Part shown: piece after piece, positions 1 through 10,503 of the stretch
How the letters are laid out: each line of letters begins with the position of its first letter
How positions within the stretch are numbered: position 1 is the stretch's first letter
Assembly: GCA_016189905.1 (NCBI GenBank)
Contig: JACPRP010000118.1
Coordinates: forward strand, 1-64,000
DNA: 64,000 nucleotides
Reading direction: 5' to 3'
From: Chloroflexota bacterium
GTDB taxonomy: Bacteria > Chloroflexota > UBA6077 > FW602-bin22 > JACPRP01
Made by a program: the position numbers and the translations under genes
The notes under the pieces: generated by a model
What the model saw: only the letters and a program-made list of their open reading frames with translations
Told to the model about the DNA's origin: nothing
Database searches by the model: none

Positions 1-2288
1 ATGCGCAGTGGATGGGGCCGGTATACGAACTGCTTGGCCTCACTGTTGGCGTGATCCAACACGAGGCTGCTTTCGTCTTCGATTCTTCCTTCATAAGCCC
101 CGATCCCAGGCTGTGGCGATTGCGCCCAGTCGAGCGAAGGAACGCCTACATGGCAGACATAACCTATGGAACGAACAACGAGTTCGGCTTCGATTACCTG
201 CGAGACAATATGGTCCTCGATCGCAGCCAGTGCGCGCAGCGCGAGCTGAATTACGCCATCGTCGACGAGGTCGATAACATTCTCATCGACGAGGCGCGTA
301 CTCCGTTGATCATCTCGGGTCAGGCGGAGGACTCGACCAAGTATTACAACCTCTTCGCTCGCCTTGTGCCACGGTTGCAGCGTGAAATGGATTACAAAAT
401 AGACGAGAAGCTGCGCGTCGTCACGTTGACAGACGTGGGCATCGGCAAGGTCGAACAGATGCTCGGGGTCCACAATCTGTATGATCCCGCAAATTACGAG
501 CTTACCCACTACCTCGAGCAGGCGCTTAAGGCGGAGTTCATTTTCAAACGAGAGCGCGACTATGTTCTCGTCAAAAACGGCCAGGTAATCAGTCACGCCT
601 CCGATGCTGAAGTCGTCATCGTCGACGAGTTCACTGGTCGACTGATGTTCGGTCGGCGGTACAGCGAGGGTCTTCACCAGGCGATCGAGGCGAAAGAGAA
701 TGTCAAGATACAGCGTGAGAGCCAGACGCTGGCTACCATCACCTTCCAGAACTTCTTCCGAATGTACCAGAAGCTCGCGGGCATGACCGGTACCGCGGCA
801 ACCGAGCAAGAGGAGTTCCACAAGATCTATAACCTCGACGTGGTCACGATTCCGACGCACCGGCCGATGATCCGGCAAGACCTGCCAGACCTGGTTTACA
901 AAACGGAGGATGCGAAGTTTCAGGCGGTCGTCAAAGAGATTGCGGATTCTTACGAAGTCGGCCGACCGGTGCTTGTCGGCACTGTTTCTATAGAGAAATC
1001 TGAGCATTTGAGTGAGCGCCTTCGACGCAAGGGAATCCCACACCAGGTGCTCAATGCAAAATACCACGAAAAAGAGGCGGCGATCATCGCCCAGGCCGGT
1101 AGGCCTAAGGCCGTTACCATTGCCACCAATATGGCCGGTCGTGGTGTCGATATTCTTCTTGGGGGCAATCCGTCCGGGTTGATCGACGAGATTCTGCAGT
1201 CGCGTCGCATCGATCCCAGGACCGCGACACCGGAGCAAGCCGAAGCGGCCCGACAAGAGGCCACCGAGGTCTGCGCCAGAGATCACGACAAGGTTATCTC
1301 TCTGGGAGGCCTTCACATCGTCGGCACAGAACGGCACGAAGCCAGACGCATCGATAACCAGTTGCGAGGCCGAGCCGGGCGCCAGGGCGATCCAGGCGCG
1401 TCAAGGTTTTACGTATCGCTGCAGGACGACTTGATGCGACGTTTTGGTGGCACCAGCGTCGCCAGCATTATGGATAGACTGGGGATCGACGACGACGTTC
1501 CTATCGAGCACTCCCTCGTCACCAAGTCGATTGAAAACTCCCAGACCAAGGTCGAAGGATACAACTTCGATATCAGGAAGCACGTCGTTCAATACGACGA
1601 CGTAATGAACAAACAGCGAGAAGTGATCTACGCCGAGCGGCGGAAGATCCTCACCAAAGATGATCTGAAATCGATTATCCTCGAAATGACGCAAGCCGAG
1701 GTCGCTGGCCTGGTATCATCCTTCACCGGGAGCGAGCATGACGAAGAATGGGATATCGAGAGCTTGCTCGTTTCGTTCAAGGCAATGGTCCCCAATAGGC
1801 TTCAGCCGGAGGACCTGCACGGTCTGAGCGTTCAGGAGATCGAGGATAGGCTGGTCGGCATCGCCGAGGATGCCTACGAGCAGAAAGAGCGCGATCTGGG
1901 GGGGGACCTCTCCCGTCGCCTCGAGCGAATTGTGATGCTCAGGGTCATCGATCGACTGTGGATCGATCATCTAACAGCGCTCGACGAGTTGCGAGAGGGC
2001 ATAGGCCTCAGAGCGTACGGTCAGCGTGATCCACTGGTGGAGTTCAAGACGGAAGCTTATAATGCGTTCCAGGGATTGCTCGCGAACATTCAGCGCGGCA
2101 TAACGCACGAATTCTACTACACCACGGTCCGTATCGAGCAACCTGTGGCCCCGCGAGAGATCAGGACGAATCGCGACGATAGCGAGCAACGGCCACGCGA
2201 GCCGGTTAGGGCCGGCGGTAAAGTAGGTCGCAACGATCCGTGTCCGTGTGGTAGTGGTAAGAAGTACAAGAAGTGTCACGGCAAATAA
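1..2288 (+). CDS. secA: Protein translocase ATPase SecA (5' end outside window)
   Basis: SecA is the cytosolic motor that drives Sec-dependent preproteins through SecYEG. The reading frame is open from the first bases (frame begins at base 3) and enters at '[17 protein letters not shown]', which in full-length SecA lies well inside NBD1. The first roughly 150-200 residues, including Walker A, are therefore upstream of the window; this is not a real truncation. Visible are the [16 protein letters not shown] Walker B/DEAD region, the second nucleotide domain with '[16 protein letters not shown]' and '[19 protein letters not shown]', the helical scaffold, and a C-terminal zinc-binding SEC-C motif '[19 protein letters not shown]'. 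A 10-bp hairpin follows the stop codon. Identification is secure. Confidence 0.97.
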   Translation, partial: AQWMGPVYELLGLTVGVIQHEAAFVFDSSFISPDPRLWRLRPVERRNAYMADITYGTNNEFGFDYLRDNMVLDRSQCAQRELNYAIVDEVDNILIDEARTPLIISGQAEDSTKYYNLFARLVPRLQREMDYKIDEKLRVVTLTDVGIGKVEQMLGVHNLYDPANYELTHYLEQALKAEFIFKRERDYVLVKNGQVISHASDAEVVIVDEFTGRLMFGRRYSEGLHQAIEAKENVKIQRESQTLATITFQNFFRMYQKLAGMTGTAATEQEEFHKIYNLDVVTIPTHRPMIRQDLPDLVYKTEDAKFQAVVKEIADSYEVGRPVLVGTVSIEKSEHLSERLRRKGIPHQVLNAKYHEKEAAIIAQAGRPKAVTIATNMAGRGVDILLGGNPSGLIDEILQSRRIDPRTATPEQAEAARQEATEVCARDHDKVISLGGLHIVGTERHEARRIDNQLRGRAGRQGDPGASRFYVSLQDDLMRRFGGTSVASIMDRLGIDDDVPIEHSLVTKSIENSQTKVEGYNFDIRKHVVQYDDVMNKQREVIYAERRKILTKDDLKSIILEMTQAEVAGLVSSFTGSEHDEEWDIESLLVSFKAMVPNRLQPEDLHGLSVQEIEDRLVGIAEDAYEQKERDLGGDLSRRLERIVMLRVIDRLWIDHLTALDELREGIGLRAYGQRDPLVEFKTEAYNAFQGLLANIQRGITHEFYYTTVRIEQPVAPREIRTNRDDSEQRPREPVRAGGKVGRNDPCPCGSGKKYKKCHGK

Positions 2289-2299
2289 CCTAATGGGCG

Positions 2300-2336
2300 A
2301 ATCCGAGCCAAGCTGTTTATCAGCCAGGCTCGGATT
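2300..2336 (+). terminator. Hairpin after secA
   Basis: A perfect 10-bp inverted repeat (AATCCGAGCC at 2300-2309, GGCTCGGATT at 2327-2336) with a 17-nt loop lies 12 nt after the secA stop. There is no clear T-run after it, so it may be a Rho-independent terminator of weak type or a 3'-end stabiliser. Confidence 0.45.
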
Positions 2337-2518
2337 GTCGTCTGTTTCCACTATTCGAATTCCCACGTTGTGGCGTCGTTTCATACGAGTTAGTCGCGTC
2401 ACAAAGAGGCGCGCGGCCGTTCAGAGTGCTGCCAGGCCAAGGGATTTGGAAGTCGTCCCCTGTGCGGTGCGCCACTGTCAGCTTTGCTTTCAAAGCAAAC
2501 TTTGGGAGATGTTGTCCA

Positions 2519-3475
2519 ATGCAAAGCGTTCAGAATTTCGCTGCCAAGGTCCTAGAAAATGTAGAGAAGGTCGTCGTCGGCAAGCACGAGGAAGTCGAGC
2601 TCGTGGTCATCGCTATGTGCTGCCAGGGCCACGTGCTCATCGAAGATGTGCCGGGGGTGGGAAAGACGGTGCTTGCCAAGGCCATCGCAAAATCGATTGG
2701 CTGCACCTTCAAGCGCATTCAGTTCACGCCTGATCTATTGCCAAGCGATGTAACGGGCTCGTCGATTTATAGCCAGAAAACGGGGGAATTCGAGTTTCGC
2801 CCCGGCCCTATCCTCGCCCAGATCGTTCTCGCCGACGAAATCAATCGCGCTACGCCCAAGACGCAATCCGCCTTGCTCGAATGTATGGAGGAAAGACAAA
2901 TGAGCGTCGACGGGGTGACCCACAGAATGCCGGTGCCATTCCTGGTTATGGCTACGCAAAATCCCATAGAATACGAGGGTACCTTTCCGCTTCCGGAGGC
3001 TCAGCTAGACAGGTTTCTCATGAGGATCAGCCTGGGCTACCCGAGGAAGATTGACGAGTTGACTGTGCTTGAGCGGCAGCAGGTAACGCATCCGATCGAT
3101 CAGATCGATCAGGTGGTCGGCGTCGACGACCTTGTGAGAATCCACGATATGGTGAAAGCCAGCGTCTATGTCGATCCATTGATCCGTGACTATATCGTTA
3201 CCTTGGTCGAGGCCACGCGGGCCCACAACGACGTGTACCTCGGCGCCAGTCCTCGCGGCTCGATCGCCCTTTTCAGGACATCGCAGTTCCGCGCCGCGAT
3301 GCGGGGGCGTGACTACGTGATTCCAGACGATGTCAAGGCGCTGGTGCAGCCCACGCTGGCCCACCGGATAATCGTCAGCCCTTCGGCGCGGATCAGAAAC
3401 GTCGGCGCCAGCGCGGTCGCAGCGGAGATTCTTGATACTGTCCCTGTGCCTGGGACAGCGGGCAAGAGAAAATAG
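2519..3475 (+). CDS. MoxR-family AAA+ ATPase
   Basis: AAA_3-type ATPase of about 318 residues. The MoxR Walker A is seen as '[14 protein letters not shown]', Walker B as '[19 protein letters not shown]', and sensor 1 as '[20 protein letters not shown]'. MoxR proteins act as chaperone-like partners of VWA or DUF58 proteins. The start is ATG 2519, with GGGAG 10 nt upstream; a longer in-frame ATG at 2426 lacks a ribosome site. It is the first gene of a three-gene set with the DUF58 and transglutaminase genes, a combination seen in many bacteria and thought to act in cell-envelope maturation. The exact substrate is unknown. Confidence 0.93.
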   Translation: MQSVQNFAAKVLENVEKVVVGKHEEVELVVIAMCCQGHVLIEDVPGVGKTVLAKAIAKSIGCTFKRIQFTPDLLPSDVTGSSIYSQKTGEFEFRPGPILAQIVLADEINRATPKTQSALLECMEERQMSVDGVTHRMPVPFLVMATQNPIEYEGTFPLPEAQLDRFLMRISLGYPRKIDELTVLERQQVTHPIDQIDQVVGVDDLVRIHDMVKASVYVDPLIRDYIVTLVEATRAHNDVYLGASPRGSIALFRTSQFRAAMRGRDYVIPDDVKALVQPTLAHRIIVSPSARIRNVGASAVAAEILDTVPVPGTAGKRK

Positions 3476-3483
3476 GGTGAAGC

Positions 3484-4680
3484 GTGATCAGTTTGGTCAG
3501 GGCTATCGCTGTTATTCTGGTGGTCCTTCTGACCGCCTCAATCAGCGGCCTCTCTTTCCTCTATAATTTCGCCTTCGCCATAATAGCGATTGTCGTCCTG
3601 TGCAGCGTCTGGGCTGGCCTGGGTGTGCATTGGATGCAGGTGAAGCGTTCGCCGCGCGCGCTCCGTGCGCAGGTCGGCGAAACGGTGCAGGAAGTCTTCC
3701 TTGTACGCAATACCTCGCTTTTACCCAGGCCTTGGGTAGCCATACAGGACCGCTCGACCCTGCCGAATCACCGCGTGGACCGCGCATTCACACTCGCCCC
3801 TGTAGGCTCCATAAAATGGACAGTCGAAACAGTCTGCAACCGCCGAGGTAAGTATGTTCTCGGCCCGTGCTCCGTTTTGACGGGTGATCCGTTTGGCCTT
3901 TTCAGCCGTTCTAGGCTCGTGAGAGAAGAGCACGTGCTGTTGGTCTATCCTGCTATGGTAGACCTGCCCCGCTTCGAGATACCGGTCGGGCAATCATCTG
4001 GAAGTCGTGCGTTTCCCCAAACAGTGCAGCATGTGACGCCAGCAGCATCCGGGATTCGTGATTACGTTCCCGGGGACAGCATCAACAGAATCCACTGGCT
4101 ATCTACCGCCAGACACAACCGTCTTATGACCAAAGAGTTCGAGCTTGATCCCACGTCGGATATCTGGATCGTGCTGGACGTCGAGCGGGGTGTTCAAGCG
4201 GGGATCGGCAACGAGTCCACCGAGGAATATGGCGTCACCGTGGCGGCATCCATCGCGAAACGGTTTCTGAGCAAGAACCGGGCGGTCGGGTTGGTTGCGC
4301 GCGGTATACGGCGTGAAGTTATCCACCCTGATCGCGGAATACGACAGCTTTCGCGGATACTGGAAAGCCTGGCTCTGATCCGGGCCGAGGGGAAAGTGCC
4401 GCTGGCGGAAGTTATCGCTGCCGAGCAGGTGATGTTCACGGCGAATGCTACGGTGATAGCAGTGACACCATCAACTGACGAGTTATGGGCGAGCTCATTG
4501 CGGGAAATGGCGCAGCGGAAAGTAAGGACTATCGCCGTCGTTCTCGAAGGCAAGACATTCGGTGGGCAGGGAAACTCGATGCTGATCGTCGGGGTGCTGG
4601 CAGCCGCGGGCATTCCGTCCTACCTGGTCAAGCGTGGCGAGCCCCTTGGAGACGTTTTGCAGGAGCCTGAGAGAAGATGA
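3484..4680 (+). CDS. DUF58 domain protein
   Basis: A 398-residue protein with two N-terminal membrane segments (about residues 5-45) followed by a soluble domain. The DUF58 signature 'GIRDYVPGDSINRIHW' lies near residue 195, and a VWA-like fold follows ('DIWIVLDVERG'). It starts with GTG 8 nt after the MoxR stop and overlaps the next gene by ATGA (4677-4680), so the three genes are translationally coupled. DUF58 proteins are the usual partner of MoxR ATPases; no enzymatic activity is assigned. Confidence 0.9.
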   Translation: MISLVRAIAVILVVLLTASISGLSFLYNFAFAIIAIVVLCSVWAGLGVHWMQVKRSPRALRAQVGETVQEVFLVRNTSLLPRPWVAIQDRSTLPNHRVDRAFTLAPVGSIKWTVETVCNRRGKYVLGPCSVLTGDPFGLFSRSRLVREEHVLLVYPAMVDLPRFEIPVGQSSGSRAFPQTVQHVTPAASGIRDYVPGDSINRIHWLSTARHNRLMTKEFELDPTSDIWIVLDVERGVQAGIGNESTEEYGVTVAASIAKRFLSKNRAVGLVARGIRREVIHPDRGIRQLSRILESLALIRAEGKVPLAEVIAAEQVMFTANATVIAVTPSTDELWASSLREMAQRKVRTIAVVLEGKTFGGQGNSMLIVGVLAAAGIPSYLVKRGEPLGDVLQEPERR

Positions 4681-6899
4681 AATCTCTGCTGCCAAGGCTG
4701 GAGGAGGGCTGGTTCTCACCTCTGCTCCTCATCGTTATCGTGGAGACTGCTACCCTATCGGTTGTGGCTGCTTCGTGGGTCGATGGTCTGAGCGTTTTAC
4801 CCTGGCTGGCGGTGATTTCGATTTCCTGGGGCCTGCTGTTTGCCAAGCTTCCCTTGCCGGGGGCGATCCTCCATCCGGTTGGGCTTGCCGCAGGAATTGG
4901 CGTGACAACCTATCTGGTTACCTCGACCTTGCCTGGAGAGTCGTTTGCGAAACGGCTCGATGAGTTGATAACCCGCCTCTTGAAGTGGACGGATGTCGTT
5001 CTCGCCGGCGGAATCGGAAACGACAATCTGCTGTTCCTTCTAGCCCTGGGTGCGCTGACCTGGCTAATCGGCTATTTGGGCGCCTGGACTGTGTTTCACA
5101 GCCATTCAGGCTGGTGGATCAGTCTCGCCGCTGGAACGGCTCTTGTTATTAACACGTCGTATGCGCCGCACCTGGCTGATTATTTTCTCGTGTTTATGGT
5201 CTGCTCCATACTGCTGGTCGCGCGTTTGAATGTGTACAGGCGAGAGGCCACCTGGCGCCGGTCCGGAGTACATCGTCGTGGCGATCTGGGATGGACACTC
5301 ACGCGCATGAGTCTTGTGATCACAGTTCTGGTTGCGGCCGTCGCATGGCTTACCCCGACCACGCTTCTCGCCAGCCAGCCAGTTTCCGAGGCGCTGTCTC
5401 AGGCCGGCACCCCCTGGAATGATGTTCAGGACGCCTTCAACCGACTCTTCGGGGGAGTTGGGCCCACGGACCGTTCGTCTACAAGCGGGTTTGGGAAGAC
5501 GCTAACCCTGAAGACCGGCGTGGCGTTGGGAGGGGATATCGTTCTTCAGGTGTCTGGCACGGACCCCCGTCGTTTGCGGGGTGTTGTCTACGAGAAATAT
5601 ACCGGCATGGGCTGGACGGCGGCTGAGCGCTCCGCCTATAGGATCTCAGGCGATGCCGGCCAGCCAACTTTGGCGCCTGAATACGCGATGCGCATGGCCA
5701 TAACTCGAACGATAACTGTGGTAGAACCGCGCGGCAACATCGTTTTTGCGCCTTCAGTCCCTAAGCGCATCGGCGTATCAGGGATGGCGGAAATGGAACT
5801 GCCGGATGATCTCGGCGATATGGATTACGCGGACGTCTCAGTAGTGCGAAGCTCGTCGATGTTGCGCAAAGGCTTTCGCTACACGGTTGAGTCCTCGGTT
5901 TCGGTTGCCGACGTTAAGTCCTTGCGTGAAGCAGGAAACGCTTATCCAGGTTGGCTGGAAGAACGGTACCTGTCGTTGCCGCGGACGATTCCGCGCCGGA
6001 CATTGATGCTCGGCGCGCAGATCGCGGATCGGTACAATAATGGCTACGATAAGGCTCTGGCCATCGAGACGTACCTTCGCGGCCTTACCTACAGTGAACA
6101 AGTGAACCTGCCTCCTTCGGTCCGTGATGCCGTCGATTACTTCCTCTTTGTGGGAAGAGAAGGCTATTGCGACTACTTCGCGTCAGCTTTCGTCGTATTG
6201 GCCAGGTCACGTGGCATCCCGTCCAGGGTTGTTTCAGGCTACGCCCCGGGCGAGCCTGACCTTGCCCGTGGGCTAACGGTGGTGCGGGATTCGCACGCGC
6301 ACAGTTGGCCTGAAGTCTACTTTCCAGAGTTCGGCTGGATCGAGTTTGAGCCTACGCCGTCTCGCCCAATCGTCGCGAGACCGGAGACCCCGCCGATGCA
6401 GTTGTCAATCGCCGATGGCATTGAATTCGATGAGGAAGACGACGGTGAAAACGCCGGTTTATGGGAAGAACCGCCAGATGTGGACTGGACTTTCGCTGAT
6501 CCACTGTTCAGGTCTGGTCCGGACGATGTGTTGGGTTTATTATCGAGAGTGCTGGCGGCTCTTCTTTTCCTCGCCGCGCTGGCGGGCGCCGCATTGCTAT
6601 TTCTGTGGCGCCGCGACCTGGGAAGCCTGATGCCAGGGACGGTGCAGTTCGTGAAGATGTGTAGATTAGCCTCCTGGTTCGGCATTGGGAAGCGCAGCCA
6701 TCAAACGCCTGACGAGTATGCGCTGACGCTGTCTGGAATCGTCCCTGACCAGAAACACAACATCTGGCTAATCACCGAGGCCTACGTCCGCCAGGTTTTT
6801 GGCCGTAAGCCAATAGCCAGAAGGGACGAACGGCAATTGGCGATCGCTTGGCGTCAGTTGCGGGGCGGTCTGGTACGCGCGAAGATGTTTCGTCGGTAG
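4677..6899 (+). CDS. Transglutaminase-like membrane protein (TgpA type)
   Basis: A 740-residue protein with several N-terminal membrane helices (roughly residues 15-235), an extracytoplasmic part holding a transglutaminase core, one further helix near residue 625 and a C-terminal cytoplasmic DUF4129-like tail. The catalytic Cys is in 'GREGYCDYFASAFVVLAR' (about residue 499) and the His in 'DSHAHSWPEVYFPEFGW'. The order and coupling with MoxR and DUF58 match the TgpA module, in which a membrane transglutaminase or protease-like enzyme acts outside the cytoplasm. The substrate is unknown. The start ATG overlaps the DUF58 stop. Confidence 0.9.
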   Translation: MKSLLPRLEEGWFSPLLLIVIVETATLSVVAASWVDGLSVLPWLAVISISWGLLFAKLPLPGAILHPVGLAAGIGVTTYLVTSTLPGESFAKRLDELITRLLKWTDVVLAGGIGNDNLLFLLALGALTWLIGYLGAWTVFHSHSGWWISLAAGTALVINTSYAPHLADYFLVFMVCSILLVARLNVYRREATWRRSGVHRRGDLGWTLTRMSLVITVLVAAVAWLTPTTLLASQPVSEALSQAGTPWNDVQDAFNRLFGGVGPTDRSSTSGFGKTLTLKTGVALGGDIVLQVSGTDPRRLRGVVYEKYTGMGWTAAERSAYRISGDAGQPTLAPEYAMRMAITRTITVVEPRGNIVFAPSVPKRIGVSGMAEMELPDDLGDMDYADVSVVRSSSMLRKGFRYTVESSVSVADVKSLREAGNAYPGWLEERYLSLPRTIPRRTLMLGAQIADRYNNGYDKALAIETYLRGLTYSEQVNLPPSVRDAVDYFLFVGREGYCDYFASAFVVLARSRGIPSRVVSGYAPGEPDLARGLTVVRDSHAHSWPEVYFPEFGWIEFEPTPSRPIVARPETPPMQLSIADGIEFDEEDDGENAGLWEEPPDVDWTFADPLFRSGPDDVLGLLSRVLAALLFLAALAGAALLFLWRRDLGSLMPGTVQFVKMCRLASWFGIGKRSHQTPDEYALTLSGIVPDQKHNIWLITEAYVRQVFGRKPIARRDERQLAIAWRQLRGGLVRAKMFRR

Positions 6900-6910
6900 G
6901 TGCAAGAGAT

Positions 6911-8119
6911 ATGCTGGGCTTGAAAGACATCCGACTGGCCAGAGAGGTGCTGGCCGGAATTGCGCAGCACACCCCCCTGCTGCACTCGCATACCTTCGGC
7001 CAATTAACTGGTGCCGAGGTTTTTCTTAAGGCTGAGAACACGCAGCGGACGGGGTCGTTTAAGATACGTGGCGCCTTCGTCAAGATCAACAGTCTCTCGC
7101 CAGAGGAGCGGGCTAGAGGTGTGATCGCCGCCTCTGCCGGCAACCACGCCCAGGGGGTAGCTGTCGCCGCGGCGCTTGCGGGAATCAAATCCATCGTGGT
7201 GATGCCCGAGACCGCGCCACTGGCCAAGATAACGGCGACCAGGGGCTATGGCGCTGAAGTGGTCCTGAAGGGGAGCAGCTACGATGAGGCGTTCGCTTAT
7301 GCCCGTGATCTGCAGCGCCAAGAAGAGCTTGTCTTCATCCATCCATTTGACGACTGGAAGGTGATGGCTGGCCAGGGAACCGTTGGCCTCGAGATCATAG
7401 ATGATTTACCCGACCTGGATGCAGTGGTGGTTCCTGTTGGCGGTGGAGGTCTGATTGCGGGAATCGCTACGGCGATCAAAGGACTGAGACCCAACGTGCA
7501 GATCATCGGCGTGCAAGCGGCGGGCGCGGCGTCCTGTTCCCTTTCGTTCGAGCGGGGCACCCTGGTGCCCACGCCAGAGGTCAGCACGATAGCGGATGGG
7601 ATCGCCATCAAGAGCTGCGGCAAATTGACCTTCCGGGTCATCCGCAAGCTAGTCGATAGCATAATAACGGTCGAGGATGACGCCACCGTGCACAGCATCG
7701 TGATGCTCATGGAGCGCTGCAAGCTGCTGGTCGAAGGCGCCGGGGCAGTCGGGCTTGCGGCAATGCTGACCGGCAAGCTTGATCTGGCTGGCAGGAAAGT
7801 GGCGCTCGTTCTCAGTGGCGGGAACATCGACGTGAACCTGCTCTCTCGCATCATCGAGCACGGCCTGACCTCCGCCGGAAGATACCTCGTGATTCGCGTG
7901 ACGCTTCCTGACCAGCCGGGGCAGCTATCCGATTTGCTCCGCGTCCTCGCGAAGGAGCGGGTGAACATCCTCGAAATCGAGCACCATCGGGCCGGCCTGC
8001 CACTACCCATAAACCAGGCTGAGATCGAGTTGACGCTGGAAACGCGAGATCCACAGCAATGCGCCGAGATTATGAACGCCTTGCGACAGGCCGGCTACGA
8101 GGTCTGGCGAACCTGGTGA
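6911..8119 (+). CDS. ilvA: Threonine ammonia-lyase (dehydratase) with ACT domain
   Basis: PLP-dependent enzyme that deaminates threonine to 2-oxobutanoate, the first step of isoleucine synthesis. The PLP lysine sits in 'TGSFKIRGAFVKI', the glycine loop in 'PVGGGGLIAGIA', and a C-terminal ACT domain begins at about residue 320 ('VIRVTLPDQPGQLSDLL'). The length of 402 residues fits the short form with one ACT domain, which may be biosynthetic or catabolic. The start ATG 6911 lies 12 nt after the preceding stop; an upstream start at 6848 would overlap the transglutaminase gene. No other isoleucine gene is nearby. Confidence 0.92.
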   Translation: MLGLKDIRLAREVLAGIAQHTPLLHSHTFGQLTGAEVFLKAENTQRTGSFKIRGAFVKINSLSPEERARGVIAASAGNHAQGVAVAAALAGIKSIVVMPETAPLAKITATRGYGAEVVLKGSSYDEAFAYARDLQRQEELVFIHPFDDWKVMAGQGTVGLEIIDDLPDLDAVVVPVGGGGLIAGIATAIKGLRPNVQIIGVQAAGAASCSLSFERGTLVPTPEVSTIADGIAIKSCGKLTFRVIRKLVDSIITVEDDATVHSIVMLMERCKLLVEGAGAVGLAAMLTGKLDLAGRKVALVLSGGNIDVNLLSRIIEHGLTSAGRYLVIRVTLPDQPGQLSDLLRVLAKERVNILEIEHHRAGLPLPINQAEIELTLETRDPQQCAEIMNALRQAGYEVWRTW

Positions 8120-8131
8120 GTGAAAAATTTC

Positions 8132-9004
8132 CTATTTGCGCAATAAGTCGAGCTGCAACAGATACTCTTTGAAATCGGCGGAAAGGTCTCCCCGCTTGAG
8201 CGCCAGCTCGACCGTTGCTTTGAGAAAGCCCAGCTTGGCGCCCGCGTCAAACCGCTTTCCTTCGAATTCGTAAGCGTAAACAGCTTGCCTGATGATGAGA
8301 CGTTGAATGGCATCGGTGAGCTGTATCTCGCCACCTTTCCCAGCAGGGGTTTCTTCGAGAAGCGTGAATATCTCCGGCGTCAGGATATAGCGACCGACTA
8401 TCCCCAGATCCGATGGCGCATCTTCAGGTTTGGGCTTCTCGACGACGCCAAGCGCCTGGTATAGCCTGCCGTCTAGAAGACGCGGCTCTATGATGCCATA
8501 ACTGGTTGTCAGTTCAGGCGGAACATGCTCCACCGCGAGGACCGAGCACTTGTAGCGCTCGTAGGCGTCGATCAATTGCCGCAAGCACGGAACGTCGCCA
8601 TCGATGATGTCATCGCTGAGGATAACGGCAAACGGCTCGTCGCCGATCAACGGTTTGGCCGTCAGCACCGCGTGCCCCAGCCCGAGAGGCTCTTTTTGCC
8701 GGATATAATAGACGGTCGCAAGCTCTGATACGTTGCGCACCTCGCGCAGAAGCTCGCCATCACCCTTCTTCTGCAGGAAATGCTCCAGCTCGAAGTTGAT
8801 ATCGAAGTGATCCTCGATAGCTCGCTTCCCTCTGCCGGTTATGATGATTACCTCCTGGATGCCAGAGGCAACTGCCTCTTCGACGGCATACTGGATGATC
8901 GGCTTGTCCACGAGTGGCAGCATCTCTTTTGGTTGAGCCTTCGTCGCTGGGAGAAAACGAGTTCCCAGGCCGGCCGCAGGGAAAACTGCTTTTCTAATAG
9001 TCAT
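8132..9004 (-). CDS. galU: UTP-glucose-1-phosphate uridylyltransferase
   Basis: Makes UDP-glucose from UTP and glucose-1-phosphate for envelope polysaccharides. The protein has 290 residues with the nucleotidyltransferase start 'FPAAGLGTRFLPATKAQPKE', 'EKPKPEDAPS' and 'YEFEGKRFDAGAKLGFLKA', all typical of bacterial GalU. The ATG has a strong GGAGG ribosome site 7 nt upstream (TGGAGGTAATCG). It converges on ilvA with only 12 nt between stops. Confidence 0.95.
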   Translation of the reverse strand: MTIRKAVFPAAGLGTRFLPATKAQPKEMLPLVDKPIIQYAVEEAVASGIQEVIIITGRGKRAIEDHFDINFELEHFLQKKGDGELLREVRNVSELATVYYIRQKEPLGLGHAVLTAKPLIGDEPFAVILSDDIIDGDVPCLRQLIDAYERYKCSVLAVEHVPPELTTSYGIIEPRLLDGRLYQALGVVEKPKPEDAPSDLGIVGRYILTPEIFTLLEETPAGKGGEIQLTDAIQRLIIRQAVYAYEFEGKRFDAGAKLGFLKATVELALKRGDLSADFKEYLLQLDLLRK

Positions 9005-9046
9005 CGATTACCTCCACAAGAACAGTGGTCCACCATAAGATGTTCG

Positions 9047-10258
9047 CTAGCCGCTTCTCGGCATTAACCTGGTTATTGCGGCGCGGAGTTCGCTGGCCCG
9101 CTCTAGCCATCTCGTCCACTGCGTATCACGCCGTGCGGGCGAATAAGAGCCTCTCCCCTCAACGCCCGTACTGTACGCGGTGGACCTCCGAATAAAATAC
9201 AATACCATCGCGTTGATTACAGCCACGATCGGCACCCCAAATATCGCGCCCGCCAGACCCGCGGTTTTTGCTCCCACTAGAATCGCGAGGAAGACGAGAA
9301 GCGGATGCATTCCCAGCGCATCGCTCATGATTTTCGGGGCGAGCACGTTGAGTACGATTTGCTGGAGAACCAGCAACGCGATCAGCACGACGATAAGCTG
9401 GCTGATGGATGATGCCTGAAAGATGGCGATGCTGAGTGGGGGGACTAGCCCCAGGAAGGGCCCGAAAAATGGAACTATCATTATGATACCTGAAAAAGTC
9501 GACGCAAGCAGAACGTAATTGAGCCCCGCCATCCACATGATGAGACCAGTGCCCACCGCGTAGACGACGGCCTGTATCAGTTGGCCGCGCAAGAAGCCGC
9601 CGAAGGACCTATCGATGCTTGCGAACAGGTAGCGAACCTCGACCTGGTATTGCGGCGGCGCCAATCGTATCAGCCTCTCAGTCAACGCTTCTCCGTCGAG
9701 CATTATATAGAAAGACAGGATTAGCACCAGCAAAGTTGAGAACAGCGCCGACGCGACACCGGTGACCACCGTCAGGGTGTTCTGAATGGCCAGTGTTCCC
9801 AGTTTCTGAATCTGAGCAGGAATATCCTGATTCTGGTACCATTGGTAAAGTTGAATGTCGAGCCCCCGTTCCTGCAGGTCCTGCTGCACCGCGCCGGTGA
9901 GGCCAGGCAGTTCTTCGACGATGAGTGGCAGGCTGCTTCCCAACTGAGCCAACTGAAAAGTGATTATCGGCACGATCACGATGCCTGCGACGATGAGTAA
10001 GAGCAACAGACCTGAATACACGGCTCCCGCAGCCAACGGTCTGGGAAACGAGTACCGTGTGACAAGCCAGTTGGTCAGCGGCTTGAGAGCGAAGGCGACC
10101 AGCCATGCGAGGAAAAACAGCATAATGATATCAGAAAAGGCCATCAGAAGCGACCACAGCATTCCGAGAGCGTATACGGTCGCAATGATAACCAGGAGGA
10201 CAATTAAAGCACGGAGCCAGGGGTTGCGTTCCACAGTAAACCTCAGAACACTACGCAT
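9047..10258 (-). CDS. AI-2E family / PerM-type membrane permease
   Basis: About 400 residues with seven or eight predicted membrane helices and the family core 'FGGFLRGQLIQAVVYAVG' and 'IMIVPFFGPFLGLVPP'. The family includes TqsA, PerM and sodium/proton antiporters, so the substrate cannot be given. ATG 10258 lacks a ribosome site. An in-frame GTG at 10234 has GAGG 6 nt upstream and sits just before the first helix, and may be the real start. A long upstream extension to 10357 is unlikely. Confidence 0.85.
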   Translation of the reverse strand: MRSVLRFTVERNPWLRALIVLLVIIATVYALGMLWSLLMAFSDIIMLFFLAWLVAFALKPLTNWLVTRYSFPRPLAAGAVYSGLLLLLIVAGIVIVPIITFQLAQLGSSLPLIVEELPGLTGAVQQDLQERGLDIQLYQWYQNQDIPAQIQKLGTLAIQNTLTVVTGVASALFSTLLVLILSFYIMLDGEALTERLIRLAPPQYQVEVRYLFASIDRSFGGFLRGQLIQAVVYAVGTGLIMWMAGLNYVLLASTFSGIIMIVPFFGPFLGLVPPLSIAIFQASSISQLIVVLIALLVLQQIVLNVLAPKIMSDALGMHPLLVFLAILVGAKTAGLAGAIFGVPIVAVINAMVLYFIRRSTAYSTGVEGRGSYSPARRDTQWTRWLERASELRAAITRLMPRSG

Positions 10259-10304
10259 TGGTATGAATTGGTGTACAGACCGACGGGAGGGATTCCGTCC
10301 GTCG

Positions 10305-10342
10305 CAAAGACCGCGGCGAAAGGACAAAGACCGCGGCGCAAG
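10305..10342. repeat. Short direct repeat
   Basis: The 13-mer AAAGACCGCGGCG occurs twice in close succession in the divergent intergenic region between the permease and the amidohydrolase genes. It could be an operator half-site pair or a chance slip duplication. Confidence 0.4.
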
Positions 10343-10421
10343 GCCTGCTAATGTCAATTCTACAACAAAGCACGCCCCAAGGCAACTGGCATTCGAGCAA
10401 GCTGTCAGATCATTTGTTCTA

Positions 10422-10450
10422 TTGACATGGTCTTGGCAATGGAATACATT
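10422..10450 (+). promoter_or_regulatory. Sigma-70-type promoter for amidohydrolase-recJ
   Basis: TTGACA (10422-10427), a 17-bp spacer and TACATT (10445-10450) lie 53 bp upstream of the amidohydrolase ATG. Box quality and spacing are near consensus. Confidence 0.7.
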
Positions 10451-10503
10451 CGATAGGTGTTTTCACGGGAGAGAAGTGAGTCGTCAAGGGAGATAGTAGA
10501 ACT

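Noticed and set aside
1-2288. Truncated secA
   Set aside because: The missing N-terminus is simply outside the window.
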